From: Apricaphanius iberus
Taxonomy: Eukaryota > Chordata > Actinopteri > Cyprinodontiformes > Aphaniidae
Reading direction: 5' to 3'
DNA: 64,000 bases
NCBI GenBank assembly: GCA_028564705.1
Contig: JAPXFQ010001509.1
Coordinates: forward strand, 555,784 to 619,783
In this document: in pieces, positions 13,127-27,300 of the stretch
How the letters are laid out: every line of letters begins with the position of its first letter
Position numbering within the stretch: the stretch's first letter is position 1
Program-made: the position numbers and the translations under genes
The notes under the pieces: generated by a model
The model's input: only the letters and a program-made list of their open reading frames with translations
Database searches by the model: none
Told to the model about the DNA's origin: nothing

Positions 13127-15886
13127 GAAATATAATTTTTTAATCCCTTCTGGACCACTGACTTTCAAACCTGATGGGGTTTCTGCAGTTTACCAACTGA
13201 TCACTACAGAATTTTCCACACACAAAGAAAAGGTTATGAGTTTAATTTCAGATTTTGCCCCTAAACTTGCTGCAGACTGTAATGAAATAAGGGCAAATTA
13301 AATGTCACTGGACTCCATCTTTCTGTCAGAAATGGAAGACCATATCATAATAATTTTATTAAAATGTGAGGTTGCACTTTAAAGGGCTAAGACAGCCAAA
13401 TGACAGGCATATTTCTCGTGATAAATTTAAAATGTCGTTTTCCTTTTCAAATACGTACACAAGTAGCCTAACGTGGAATTTGAAAACTTCCAGGATATGA
13501 AAGTGAGGAACACAACTGCTCCACTTACCTCAGATTCTTTATGGTCACTGGGACTAAATGTCTTCAAAGAACAAGCAAAACACCTGGAAGTAAATGGAAA
13601 TCTGCAGGGAACCAACAGACGCCTGTCTGGCGTTACCTCACTTCATTCGCCATGTTTCTGAGAAGATTTGCTGCGAGAGCGTAGCTGTATCTGTCTCGCA
13701 TGATGTGCCACTTTCTCTACCTGACAGCACAAAGTGAGAAACTATTCATTCTGGCCCATCATGTTCACGACGCGAGAGAGATGTGCGGATACAGATTCAC
13801 AAAGAATCCAACTACACATGCATCACTGTGTTTGTGTTGGGGACTCAATATTAAAAGTTTCAAAAAGCTTTCCAAACAACCTTGAATACATCTTCCGCAA
13901 TATAAGGTTGTGAACCTACAAGTGGTTTGTTTTCCCAAACACCCAAACTACTCCTTGTGAAATGAACAGAAAAAGAGACCATGAGTCTCACCATGTAATT
14001 TCAGCAATGTATGTCACTGATTTCTTACAATGGCATTCGAAATATCACTCAAGTTCAGAATACTGTTAAAAAAGAGAGTGGACTTATTCAGACTCTGAGG
14101 GGCCCAAAAATGCACATTTAGTCAAAGAATTGTACTGGTTTGTGTTCTGCTGAATCTGTTGAGTTGCTTCTCGACTGATTGTGTTGACCTCTTTGTTTCC
14201 TTTAACAATTCAAGTTCCTTATGGTTGTGATCTGTTGTCCTCACAGTTGTTTCCATTATTAAACCAAATAACTTGTTTCCTATTCAGTAATCAGTCACCT
14301 ATTTCAGTCTTTTCCTGTTTGCCACTTCTTTCTTACAGGTATCTGCTTTCAGGGCTTTTCTACAAAGAAAGCAATAATGGAATTTTGGTGCTGGTGCAAG
14401 AGCCAGTGCCTAAGTCTAGTTTATAACTCTCCAACAGCAACTTTGCTGTTGTTGAACTGACCAATCACAGGCATATGCTCTCCGTTGACAGAGAGTTACA
14501 AAATCGGGCTCTAGTCCGTCCTTGTGTAGGTGACGGAGACCCCTTGCGTCAATCCGTTTTGATGTAGAATGACAAGAAAACAGTATATGCTTCAGTCAGA
14601 TCTCTGTTGGTTACTTCGAAGAAGCAATTGCTTTTCTGCTAACTCAGGGCTGCGCCATAATGTCACCTAAAGCGTTGCAACATATCTGTATAGCCCACAT
14701 AGGGAGACCGAAACAGGAAGCGCACAGAACTGAGTTTGACTTTTGGCAATACTTACTGCTATATTTGTATTGTTTACAGAACTATTTTGTATGGGACTAT
14801 TTTATAAAGCTTATGACTGATAACTCTTGGCTAACTACTTTTAGACCACACAGGTCTGCTTGGTTCAAACCTGTATGAAATGTGTAGGGCTATACTTAGA
14901 ATTATGAATAATGAATGAAATCAGCTTAATCACTTCTTTGGATTTAAATACTCCCGTTCAAGTAAATCTCAGAAAAACTAAAAAGAGGCTTAAATGTGAA
15001 AACTGACATTTAATTTACAAAAACGGAGTATGTGTGTTGTTAAAACAAATTAGTTTAATTTCAGTTCTTAAAGAGCAACTGGACTTCTCTCTTATTACAT
15101 TGAGTAGTTTCAAAACTATTTTGACATGCTGCTCAACAACAACGTAGGCAAACACAAATCAAGGTATCTAAGATACTCTTTACAGATGCTTATAGTTTGA
15201 GAATGGATTAAGCATAGATGAATTTAGGTGACTTCCACTGGTACCACCCTGAGATGGCTTCAGGACATTACTACAGATGTCAAGATCTAAAAGATGACTG
15301 GGTCAGTGACAACAATAATCGTCTCTACCGACTTTAAACAAAAAGTTAAAATCCTTTGACCTCCCACCAGTTAGAGTAGTAACAACCTCTTAGCTCAAAC
15401 TTGAATAATCCTCCAGAACAAATGTCTAATTGACCGAACTATAGGGAATTTAGTCATTTATCAAAAAGTTTACTTTATCAAATGTCCATTTAATGACCTT
15501 AGCTATTTGTAGCTGCCTGTGAAATCAGCAAGACAGCTCAGTCACAGCTTGATGTTCCATTGCTGTGTTGACATGTTAGCTCCATTTATTTAAAAAAAAC
15601 CTTGTAAATATTCATTAGTCACTGCTGTTCCGCCTACTCATTCACAACAGAAATCCCAAGCAAGGTTTCCTGCATCGCTGTCAAAATGCTCATACTGTGG
15701 CCACCCGAGTTGAATGAGTAACTCAGGACATCTCACAGAACAAGAACAAGGAGATGAATCAATAACGGTATATATACAGTTTAAATAGCAAATCAAACCC
15801 AAATTGGTGTTATTTGCTCTTTAAATCCCCAAAGGCATGAGTGACAAAGTAAGACAAGCACATGCATGTGTGGACATAAACCTTAC

Positions 15887-16063
15887 CTGTGAACAGAGCA
15901 TGGTAATGCAGACCTCTCTCCTTGTCTGAATGAGAGCACACATCAAACAGGTAAGCCTTGATGGGTCCATCGATAAAATCTGCAGCAAAGTCAAAGAGCA
16001 CAACCCCAAACATCACCACGACAATGGCCCAGATGCTCTTCAGTGACCTGTCACTGACCAGTG
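15887..16063 (-). CDS. SLC45A2: SLC45A2 (MATP) coding exon 2
   Basis: This 177-bp exon has a minus-strand acceptor (gtcttgcag) and donor (ACAG|gtaagg) and is phase 1 at both ends, so it fits exactly between exons 1 and 3. It encodes 59 residues beginning [14 protein letters not shown]. The block [20 protein letters not shown] followed by [17 protein letters not shown] is a hallmark of SLC45A2: a membrane helix with the acidic AADFIDGP motif and the following cytosolic turn. In the SLC45/GPH family the acidic residues here are thought to take part in proton coupling. No frame damage is seen. Confidence 0.96.
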
Positions 16064-19000
16064 CTGCAAGACATAAGGAGACAGTTAATCACTGTTAACA
16101 AACTTTAGCACAACTATATCATTACTCTGATTACAAATTATGACTACTTTAAATTCAAGTGCAATCATATCAAAACTGATATTTTTACACAATTTAAAAG
16201 ATGTGTCCTTAGTTTCCAAATACAAGAGATTGATAATGGAGCTCTGAGAATGAAAGGATGGATAATATATATAACTATGGTGCTATTTGTGATGACAATA
16301 AAATGACAATGACAGGCATTAAAATGTTTATTACAATGGGAGGTGGGGGTGTAATCTGCCTGTGTGCAGTTTGAGCCTTTGAGACATGAAAAGTCAGACT
16401 GGTCAATTATCTTGATGATGTAAAGTCATTGCTGGCTCTGAAAATTTTATTGTAAGGAACTTAAACGGAAACTATTTTATTTGGTATCAATTATTCCTCA
16501 TTTCATTTACTGGCTTTAAACTAAATAAATGAGACTGCCATTAATTGTTCTTGTCGTTGTTTTTTGGTTGACCATGTATTGTTTTAAAGTGTTATGTAAC
16601 TAGATGAAATAGAATAGAATAATCCTTTTATGGAATAATGCATTTTCTTGAGGATTTATTAATTGCTAATAAGTGTATAGACTCAAAATAATATTCTCAA
16701 TCAAACATTTTTGGAGGTTTGCAAGAATCTTCAGTAATTATTGTCATATGATCTTCACTTCTGGGGTAGGCATCCATACTATTAAACTGTAATTTCTTTA
16801 AACTCCAAATATCAACGTTTAAAGACACACTCCAGATTATTGCGGATATTTGCCCCCTCTCGCCCTCTAACGGGATTGAGGCTTAACACAACTGTCATAA
16901 AACCAAATCTTTACGAAACCCATCTGTAGAGGCCAGTGTACTGATAATATCAAGAGTAAAAGCAGCAGGCATTGGCAACCTTGCATATATATTGCATATC
17001 AGTTGTAAAGACAAATGAAGAAGTCTATGTTTAAAAGCAAAAAACCCTTCATAGTTGACTAGTTGCTGATTAAAAACATGATGAAAAAAGTTAAGCTACA
17101 TGTGCCCACTGCTAATCCCATAACTACACAGCTGTGACAGCTAACCAATTCAAACAAAATCTCAGTCACACTTTCATCTAAGTTTACTTCATGCTATCCA
17201 AAGATCCAACAACGAATTGCATGTTCACTCCTACATCTCTCTTGGCTGGAGTTTGATATGAATGCAGCTTTTCGCATAAAACATAACAAATTGATCTTTT
17301 TAGTTTGGAAACAATACAGCATTGCAATAATTATTATAATCCAGGTATAAATAAATGTGTGACCATTGTTACTGTTTGCTGAGTGTTTAAGCAAAGAGTA
17401 TGTTAAACAATAAACCTGGTTTGCACATCTTAAACTCTAGAAATGTTTTTCCTTTGGTAAAACTTTAAGGTAAACTGTATTAAAAAATGAAAGACAAGAA
17501 CAATTTATTTGTAAGGCTTGCAAGGCAATATCAATTAAATAAATGTTAGTCTGTGATCATGCTAACTTTAGCATCTTCTATTGGCATAAAGTAAAGATTT
17601 CAACAGTTATTGTTTCGTTTGTTTGTTTCTTTGTTTTGTTTTAACAAGCCTGGACTGCATTTGACTACCTCCAGTTGAAAGTACCTGTTCAGATCAAATC
17701 TAATTTGCATACTTCTACAATGAAAAGGGATTATTTAAAACATGGTTTAATATTTCTGGGACCTTTATTCTGTTTGTGAAAACACAACAAAATTCTTAAT
17801 GCTTCTTTGCTATTCGGACAATCATAACATTCCCAGTGTAAGAACTCATAAAACTTGGAATTAATTATTCTGCACAGAACAGATTCTTTAAAATACAGTT
17901 TGTGAAACAAAAAATGGTGAGTCCAAATTTGTTGGCCAAAAACGTCCAAGAAACCTAGCTACAACTGTATCTCTCATTTGCATGAAACAACACATTTGCC
18001 CTAAAGACACAACAGTAGACCCATAAATCAAATCAACCTTTATTTATAAAGCGCTTTTCATACCAAAAAATGCAGCTCAAAGTGCTTTACATATTAAAAT
18101 GACCCCACATAACCTACATTCCCATCCCTTCCCCACAATTGTAAAATCAAAATGAAAATTATTCACCCTTCCCAAACCTCATTTTCCAAACACACACAGA
18201 CACACACTGGCAAACATCCACAAACAAACACATGTACACACAGACGCCTTCCCAAAACGCGTAAGACCATAGGTAGAGCTCAGATGGGTCAGCTGACTAA
18301 CGACACGCCATCAGGGGAGCTATCTGCCTTGCCAGATCCTTCATAGGGTCACATGAATAATTTATTAAAGTTCAGTGTTAAGATAGCGTCTAGAGTAAAA
18401 GAAATAACAGCAAATTCTTTGTGTTTAATTAAATACATAATTTTTTGTTGTTAATTTTTAATTATACTGTTAAAGGGGATTTGGTCTTTTTCACTATCTG
18501 AATCAGGTCTTACACTGAGGAGACAGAAGATGTGCACTACTTTTGAGAAGAATGTTGAGTAAGAAAACATCCATGTTTCAAGGGTTTAAATATGAAATGT
18601 AGTTACAAAACTGAAACCTTCCTAATTAAAAAAAAACTTTTAAGAGCTAAGTTGATTTACTTGTCTTTGTTTTTCCCTCCCCATTAACTTTCCTTATGCC
18701 CCATAATTTCCCTCTATACCTAGGTCTGACCCCTTGGAGAAAAGGAGATGTTAAAAAAAGGAGCAGAAAAGTGGGGCTTAAAGATTGCTTTATGTGGGTA
18801 CAATGAAAAGAAGAAAAAAAAAACAGCACAACTGATTGAAGTTTGGACCTTGAATGAAAACAATAGAATACTCTAAATGTCTGAAAGTTAATCATTCACA
18901 GTATTATTTCTTTGTCTTTTTAGAAAAACTGAATTATTTCTTTTTTTATCAAACAATTAAGTAGAGTTGGTTAAATCCTGAAAAGAAAGAATTATAAAAC

Positions 19001-20621
19001 AAGAAAAAAAGACTTTTTTGGAACAAAGTGAAATGCTTTTTTCATTCAAAACAAATTCATGAATAAAAAAATAAAAAAGATACTGACAACTACTTAAGCC
19101 AGAGAAAAACACAGAATTAATTAACTTATCAAAACAATATCAGAAGTAAATGTTCATACAGGGACTGAGGAAAGAACTAGACATACTATTCATTCTGTAT
19201 CTACAAGCATTTTTACTTTTATTTAATTGCATTTGTGTATAATTCAAAAATATTTGTGTTTGGAGATATTTTTAAAACACATGTATCAGACATTTATAGT
19301 TTTGTTTTACTAATGGTTGAGAATCATTGTATGTGATTGCCATGTCCACATCTATGTGTTGCATCATTTCCTATTACAAAATCTGAATAAAAAGAGCTTA
19401 GGCTTAAAATCAATTAAGACTTTAGCATTGTAAATATTTTTATCACCATCATGTTTTAACAATAAATAAAAGCAAACTGATGCTTTATGTGGGCATGGGA
19501 AGGTTTGCTTATATGTAATGAAAAAAGGAAGGGTGCAAATGGCAAAAGATGAATTTTGGAGTAAAAAGAGATAAACTGACCCTGAGTCTTTTTGAACCAC
19601 TAAAATTATTTCACTCTGTGTCTGAACAATGTTTCAGCTTTACAGTTAAGTCCTCCCTCATAGTGTTGAAGGAAGGAAGTAGAGATGCGACACTCTGAAA
19701 CATAAGTAACATTCTCAGAAAAGCATTTTGTGTATATGGTCTTTAAAGACAATCCCTATAAAGAAAAAAATAAGATCACCAATTCTGTGTGGAGATCTTC
19801 TCGTGATCCTGCCTGGAGCCTTGCTGATTCCCATAAAAATCTTTTAGGTTTTACCCCTTCATGCTGGATAATCTTGCCTCTGTCATGGCTGACAAGACAT
19901 CTGTTCCATGGACACCAGATGAGCCCCAAACTTCAAGTACAATTTTAAAACTCAAATATCTTGGGGTCTTTTGTTTAAATAGTTTATGGGTTTAATCCCC
20001 AAAAACCTGCAAGGCAGCAAAAACTTTTTTTGTGTGTGCAAAAGTCTAATAATGGAGAAATAGACTATATAAAATATGAATTATAATAAGATGTGTAAAA
20101 ATAATCAAACTGTTATTGTGAAGGCTGTTAAGCGTCATCCATGTAGAAAAGCAAAAAGTCAAATATTCAAAGTTTAGATTAAATCAGCTTTGATCCATTA
20201 GTATTTGATATTTAGTTTATTACTTATTTTCTATGAAAGGAAATTACCATCAGCACCATTATGAAGAACTTTTAATCAGGTGTTTCAAAATCACATTAGC
20301 ATTGGTGTCTTTTTTCATCTTTAGAAGTCAGATTTTCCACATTTCATGTTAGAAAAACTACAAGAATGTCCACCCATGTGGTGATTCTAAAATGGAAAAA
20401 TGGAAGTAGCTGAGCAGCCCTGAGTTAATCATTCAATATGGTTGTTGCACTTTTTGAAAGTAAAAGTTTCAGATATTTACTCTTCATCAACACTTCTTAA
20501 AACATGAGTAAGAAAATGATAATGACCAGCCTCTTCTAGGAATATTTTACCACTTAAAATAGGGATCCCAAGCTTAGACCTTTGAAAAAAATCAAATGCA
20601 GCAAATATCACCATCTCTTAC
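16064..20621 (-). other. SLC45A2: SLC45A2 intron 1
   Basis: This is a 4.6-kb intron with GT donor (CAG|gtaaga at 20621) and AG acceptor. Apart from a short dispersed repeat at 18020-18103 and several A- or T-rich runs I see no recognisable element or conserved block. Confidence 0.8.
18020..18103. repeat. Short dispersed fish repeat fragment
   Basis: The core (tttatttataaagcgctttt and, later, caaagtgctttacat) matches by eye the start of a very common fish interspersed repeat. The start of the repeat at 26897 is of similar type. Only about 85 bp remains. Confidence 0.45.
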
Positions 20622-21093
20622 CTGAAATGAAAGCATCTCCATTGAGGAACAGGCTTATCCCAATCAGCATCATGATGCCAAGGACCAGGATGTAAGGCCT
20701 CCGCCTACCCCAAGGTGAACGACAGTAGTCACTAGCCGAACCGATAACAGGCTGCAATAGGAAACCTAGGATGGGGCTGATCAACCACACAAGGCTGTAC
20801 AGACTGCGAGGAAGGCCCACGCTGAGCAGTACCGGTGTTACAAAGGCTGCCTCGACAGCGTAGCAGAACTCCCGACCAAACATCACGAGGCTGTGCAGGA
20901 TGAGGCGACCCCGAGAACGTCTGGGGGGCTCCACGACTCCGAACACAGCACTCTCCCCGCTGTTCATGTAATCCTCTTTGGAGTCAGGGTAGTCTGTGGT
21001 GTATTGTTGTAAAGATGTGGAAACGTGTTTGCCTGGTTCCGACAGCATACACGGTTGGGGCTTTGCAGACTGGTCCTCTGATAACATAGTCAT
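20622..21093 (-). CDS. SLC45A2: SLC45A2 (MATP) coding exon 1 with start codon
   Basis: This gives 472 coding bases on the minus strand, ending at donor CAG|gtaaga in phase 1. The start is the ATG at 21093. An in-frame stop lies six codons upstream of it, and a second Met is codon 3. The first 55 or so residues form a hydrophilic cytosolic tail. They are followed by [20 protein letters not shown] (helix 1), [18 protein letters not shown] (helix 2), the [14 protein letters not shown] loop with the conserved D and RRRP of the sugar-transporter superfamily, and [20 protein letters not shown] (helix 3). The [15 protein letters not shown] stretch is characteristic of SLC45A2. The four exons in the window give 406 codons; the full protein in other fish is roughly 550-580 residues. 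Confidence 0.96.
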
Positions 21094-21441
21094 AGTGGAG
21101 AGTAGTTACACGGAAATAGGAAGAGAAATGAAGAACAAATGGTATGGCTGTTTAAGAAGATCAAGGAGGGAGTTTGGTTTCCTCTCTGTCAGTAAAGTCA
21201 ATGAAGAAGAAACAGTAAAAATTCAGATCCGTGCTGCAGTGTTTGGCTAATCTTCCTTTCTATTGCATAGCTGAGCAATAAGTCCAAGATCCAGTCAGCA
21301 TGACTTAACAAGTGGAAGGCTGTTCTGTGGACTGAGTTCATACAAGCGGGTCTCAGGGTAGGAGGAGAGAATGAATTGGGTGTTCTTAAGGCAATACAGC
21401 AGCACCCCCCTCCCCCAAGTTTTAATAGTAGTAAATACACC

Positions 21442-21453
21442 AGTCATGTGAGT
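21442..21453 (+). promoter_or_regulatory. M-box-like MITF site upstream of SLC45A2
   Basis: The sequence agtcatgtgagt contains TCATGTGA and matches the tyrosinase M-box (AGTCATGTGCT) except at the next-to-last position. It is about 350 bp upstream of the SLC45A2 start codon. MITF is known to activate melanosomal genes, including SLC45A2, through CATGTG E-boxes, so a role here is plausible. A single 11-bp match is weak evidence without expression or conservation data. Confidence 0.5.
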
Positions 21454-22307
21454 GTGTGTCTTAGTGTGTACTACCTCAATTTGGTCTGACAAGCCAAGAA
21501 ACCACCAATATGTTATGGACAAACTTAACTTGGGTTGCTGTTTTTGTTTTCTTTTATAGAACTGGGTGAACACTTTTAAACATGAAGACCAAAGCCCACA
21601 AAAGTAGCCAAACCAAAGTTGTAAAAACATAATGGTCTCAAATCCCCTAAAACCATCATATCATTTGTATGCTTTATTGTCTTATTAATCAGAATGCAGG
21701 CATTGGAGGGACTAGTCATGGAGCTTGGGGTAAAGCAGCACAGTCCCTCACCCTCTTGTTACTACACACTGCCATTCAGCTGGTATGCATCATGCAGTAT
21801 TGATTGAATTCGCTCATATGAAACCCATCCTGATCTATTTTGAAGTAGCTCTGATTACAGAAATTAATCAGGGTGCTGAAATTAAAGTAATCCAGAAATG
21901 TCTTATTTAAAAGCCAGGTCACCGACAATTTTCATCCTGTTCTTTACCATTAACCTGTCAGGTGCTCTACATGAAAATTTGCCTCTTACGGCTACATTTG
22001 GCAGCCCGAAAGACCTGTGTTCTGTATTTTCTGTTATCTCTTGGCTAAACTAAAGAAAGTGACCAAAACAAGTATAGATACAGTAAAGAGAGTTTTAAAA
22101 TAACAGCTGACAAGCTTATCAAGTCTGTTAAGACAGTGATGGCCTGACCTATTACCTAGCTAATATCGGTTTGTAAACTTGTCATGTGATGTGTAGCACA
22201 GAAAACAGAAAATGGTAAAAAAAATAGATATTTCTATATTTTTATATGAGTCTATGCATCTAAATAAATAAACAAGAAACAACGTTTTTGTAAACATTAT
22301 TGCTATA

Positions 22308-22482
22308 TACCTATCTCCAGCGGTCATCGGGTGAGAGGCAGGGTACACTCTGGTCAGTCCATTGTCACCATAGAGACACATACAGTAAGACAAACAACCA
22401 GAAAGACCCCAGGCTGGGAGTCAAATCTATGACCTCGTTGCTGCAAGTCAGCAGTGTTAACAACTGTGCCACTGTGCTGTAA
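22308..22482 (-). repeat. tRNA-headed fish repeat, minus orientation
   Basis: On the minus strand it begins cagcacagtggcacagttgt (A-box region), has a degraded B box (gatttgactccc), the ctggggtctttctgg block and ends with the gtaccctgcctctcacccga tail. It is the same family as at 8090, with its middle deleted. Confidence 0.7.
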
Positions 22483-25400
22483 TGTGAAAAAATGTATGGT
22501 ATTTCCTAAGTTGTAGAAATAATCATAGTTTTTTGTCTTTAAGGAATAGAATTTAGATAACATTTTTTTTTAAGATTTCTGTGTCAGTTCCATAAGTCCA
22601 TCAAACTGGTGTTTTTTCTACAGGTTTTCATACAATTAAAAAATTCATTATGACCCACAATGCCAACATTATTGCCGACAACACCTGAAAAGGCCTGTTA
22701 ATGTTCTGCTTAAAAATAAGAAATAAAAGTTACTTTTGTTAACGAAATCAGATAAAACTATGAACAATCGACTTTTAAAAGAAATTACTCATTGGAGTTT
22801 GAAATGACTAGTTTTCGAACTTTTAGTAAGGGATAGCTGCGCAGCGGTTCTCAGCAAACTGTTGTACGTAAAAATAAACTAGATCAACACTCCCTTTCTA
22901 ACTTTTCCCTAGTTATAAATGAGCATCCATGAAGAAGATGAAACTTAATTCCCACCATACCTCTAAAACCAACCAGTACGGCTCAGTAACATTGTCTGAA
23001 AGTGAGGACCAGGCCAAATATTCTCACTTAGTATTAAATGGTCCTCACTTTATGGTGAAAAACTTGCAACGGTTAAAAATGGTCCTCAGTCTGAATCCTG
23101 GACAGCAACACACGCATATAAACAAAACATGTTCACACTTAGAACAAGCTCTGCTAAGACCTTGTATAGAACACAGCATTTTTTTCCTTGAAAAGGTTGC
23201 TTGCCCTATTACTTGAAATTATTTCTTTTCATTTCATGTAATCTAATAATTTATTTGTGTTGAATTTCTCCAACGAGCAACGACTAAATAAAAATACCTA
23301 GACTGCAGTTCAGGATGTTTACCCCTGCACTGATGCAAAAATCCTTTACTCCTAGGAATGAAAAAAAAAAGTTTACAACAGAGGCAGCTGCAGAGGAGAG
23401 ATTCTTGCCCTGTCAGAGTTAATCAGCCGCTTAGGCAGCGGCTGATTAGAAAAGGTTGGAGCTGCCTTTAAAGCTGAATGATGCAACAGCAAATTAGGAG
23501 TTTTTTTTTTTATACAGCTGAGACTGAGCTAGATTCTTTTTCGTCCAATAGTTACTGAGAGGTTGCTGAAGCACACATAGTTTATTTAGCAGTTTAATAA
23601 TTGAATACTCAAGGAAGAACACAGCCAATTTGGTTATGGTTAATTTTTTATATAAAGCATAAAATAAAACTTAAGATACAGAAGCTAAAAACATTGATAA
23701 AGCCATTTCATATAAAAAATTTAAAAAATCCCCGGCTTCACACTTTGTTGCACAGTGAATTTTCAACATGGATTTTAAACAAGTGAGAAAAAAAAATATT
23801 TGCAAATTATCTCAAAAGCATCAGTTGTTAAATGTTATCAGTACATGAACATTGTTAAATCAAAGCTAGTACATTTAAACTTTTTAATAATAATAGCTCA
23901 TTTGTGCAATTGTCATTCACATTAGGTCCTTTCATAAGCCTTATTTTGCAAGCCGAAACTTATTATGCAAATGAGATTGCAGATAAAATAAATTAAAACA
24001 TTATCTCTTAATTGCTTTCATCAACTTAATGTATAGACTTAACAATTAAATTCCTTTTTACAAGGTCAACAGAAAAACATACTGAGAACAAACAGGTCAA
24101 AACGCAGCACAAAGTTGCAACAAATTAAATAAAATGTCTAATGAAAGACGCTGGAACATGTAAACAATTAGAGGACTTTATGTTTTATTAATTCTCCTGT
24201 TCAAAGCCCTAAATGACATGTACGCCAAGTTATCCCCAAGATGTTGCTGTTTGCCTCCAAGCGAAAAATCTGGATGCGTGTTCACAACGTGGCATTAAGG
24301 AGTAAAAGATCCAATAATAAAGGAGCTTTCCTGTTCCTGCGGGAGATCTTAAGCTAGCCCTGAATCTGCGGCTAGACAGAAGTAAATTAAAGTCGGTAGA
24401 GACCGCTCTAAGTCTTTAATGACAGTGTTGTCAAGGTGGGAGGCTAAAGGTGACAGTGAAATGAGACCAACAATTTTATTGGTATTACATTTTTCAGAAA
24501 AGTTATTAAGGGTTGAGATGCCAGAGACAGATAGTATTTTGCCAGTAAGTTGATTTGAGGTGCATATAAGAACCCTGTCTGATTGATGTGGTAATAATAA
24601 GTTCTTTTATTTATTATATATAGCAGATAAAGTATATGGTAAATCAGACTTACTGGTGGGATGGTATGGTACAGTGCGGTACAGAATGAGTTTATTTAAA
24701 CAGGGACAAGCAAAACAACACATTGACCAAACGAAGTCACCACAGATTTCTGGGGCCAGGTACCTGCAGTCTCTGGGCAGGTCGATGATGACTTACTGAG
24801 TTTAGATAAAACAATTTTAAATGAATTAATACATCTTTGTATTTAGGGTGTTCCTCACCTGTCCCTAATGGCCACACCCACACATAAGAAGCCTGAACCA
24901 AGTAGAGGGCCACAGGCTCTCGGATTCACCCAACCCGAACCAGCGCTCCAAGAGTGGAAAAACACAAAACTTCAGGACAACAGCCCCAAGGACCAACCCT
25001 GGACCGCAAGCACATTTATAATGCAAAATGCATTTAAAAAATATAAAATTCTTTGTCCAAAAAAAATACAACACAAAAATGCCCACAACATAAATAAAGA
25101 TGAAGATATTTCATTTAGAAAGAAAACTAAATATTATGAAAATAAAGTTAAAAATGTTCTGCTTTCCTGGTTACTTATACATTTAATATCGCACAAAAAG
25201 AAAACTGCAAATATTTGAATTGAAAATGTTTAAAATTCAACATGTTTCTCTTATGTTGAAATGAAAAAAGAACAAACTAAACGTTCAATATCTAGTGTGA
25301 AGATAAACACTTAATATCAGTATCCTTGCATACCTGGTACAAAGTACATAGGCACAGCTTGAAGACATAATCAAAACATAACTGCAAAATAGTCAAATTC

Positions 25401-26896
25401 GCTAAATGTATATCATTTCTACGTTATACCTTTCATTTTGCCCAGTATGATCAGTGTACACGTACTTGCAGTTATGCAGTACTTTGTGTTAAATCAGATA
25501 AAATTTAAATTAAATATCTTGAGGTTACCGATCGTAGAATGACAAAACATGTTAGAGAGGTTTGAGTACTTTTGGAAGGCGTAAGATTTTCAATCAATCC
25601 ACATAATTGCATTCATTGTCCATTATTAGAATATAGCAACAACTATTGTATATTAAATGTAAAAAATGTTGTGCAAGCCCAGGTCAGAGAATTTGAAAAT
25701 TATGTTAAATAATTGTCTTAAACAGCAGAGCTCAAATTGCCGCTTGGCTTATAAAGCAGTTGGTTCTCTTTGACTTTCATCTCTGGGTGGCAATTAAAAG
25801 GTATTGAACTTCCCTGTGTCAAACCACTCATTTCTAAATAATTCATCACAACAGAAGGCAAAACTCAAATAATGCTTCTTAAATTAATTATAGCGTAAAA
25901 GACAAAAAGGGCTCTACAACTCTGAAAGCTCCGAGGTAATTACATAATTTCTACAAATACTTATGTAGTGAGAAGCAGTAGGGATTTAAAAATAAAGCTG
26001 CAACAAGAAAATTGGGGAAGCAATACATTTCCTCATCTTGATCTGATCCCAAATCCCAAGTCAATATAGCTGATGAAAGTAGTGAATATATTTGCTGTGT
26101 AACTAGTTCTATTCAACTCAAACAAAACACATGATATGAACACAAACGTGCAAAATAACTAAACTGTCTTCTTCAACATTTCTGGGGGAAAGTGCAAAAG
26201 CCCTTCAACCTTTCTTGTGAATGAATCACAAAGGTTCTTCTGTGGTGGCTGGCTCTTAAAGCTAATCAAGTGATGCATATGATCCCTGAGGGAGGGGATA
26301 GAGATCTGGAGAGGGAGAGGAGGGAACATCACTTGAAGAAAAAACCTAACAAAAGCAGGCTAGAAAAACCTTTGTATGAAAGATAACAAAAGCACAAGAC
26401 ATCACCTGCTTTCCCTGACATGCACATGCACTCCCATCAAATGTCAGGGCATACTGATAGCCCCAACAAGCTCATTCATGTGCTTTCAGCTGGGAGTACC
26501 AAATGTGCAATCCCCCTGTCAAACAGATATCCAGTGAAACACCTATAGATATTGATCTACAGTATATGATCACTAATGAGGGCTTTTAATACAGGATAAT
26601 CATGGGAGACTTCTAGATTGACAGTTGTCTAACAGACAGTCATCGGTTCACAGAGTGAATGGGAAATTGAGGGGAACAAAGACAAGTGGCATAAAAACTG
26701 TACAAATAGCAGGGATTTTCGCACCCTTCAAATGATTATGATGCAAAACCAATTCAAGAAGTTGGGACAAAGTGCATAAACAGAACCGTATTCAGAACAT
26801 TAGGGCAGTTTTTAATGAAAGTGAGGCTGTGTGACATTGATTACTAATAGAATTTATGGTAGGCTGTGGATGGGCTTACATCACTTTAAGCAAGAC

Positions 26897-27300
26897 GATT
26901 TTATCTGTGTAGCACACTTTCAACACAAGGTAATTCAAGGTGCTTTGCATGATTCAGTGTTAGAGAAACAAACATAGCATTTGATTAATAACAGCAGTTT
27001 AGGAAAAGCATAAGTATGAAAAAATATATTAGAACATTACTCAAAGGCAGCTCTAAACAGAAGGGTTTTTATATTTGAGTTTAAAGAACCTAACTATTTA
27101 GCAGCTTTGTAGTCATCTGGAAGTTTGTTCCAGATTTGTGGTGTATAGAAACTTAAAGCTGCTTCTCCATGTTTGGTTCAAATTCTAGGGATGTTTAATA
27201 AACTAGAGTTGGAGGATCTGAGTGGTCTGCTGGGTTGGTAAGGTGACAAGTCTTCAACTTTAAACTGTGGAAACCCAAGAGGTGCACAATGGAATTTTTT
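26897..27300 (+). repeat. Dispersed fish repeat, unclassified
   Basis: It begins with a tttatctgtgtagcacactt-type start and continues with agaagggtttttatatttga and gaagtttgttccagatttgt blocks that recur in fish genomes, as I recall them. The right border is unclear and could extend to about 27500. It has no coding potential. Confidence 0.45.

Noticed and set aside
22929..23216. 95-codon open frame upstream of SLC45A2
   Set aside because: It has no recognisable motif, no exon borders and ordinary AT-rich composition.
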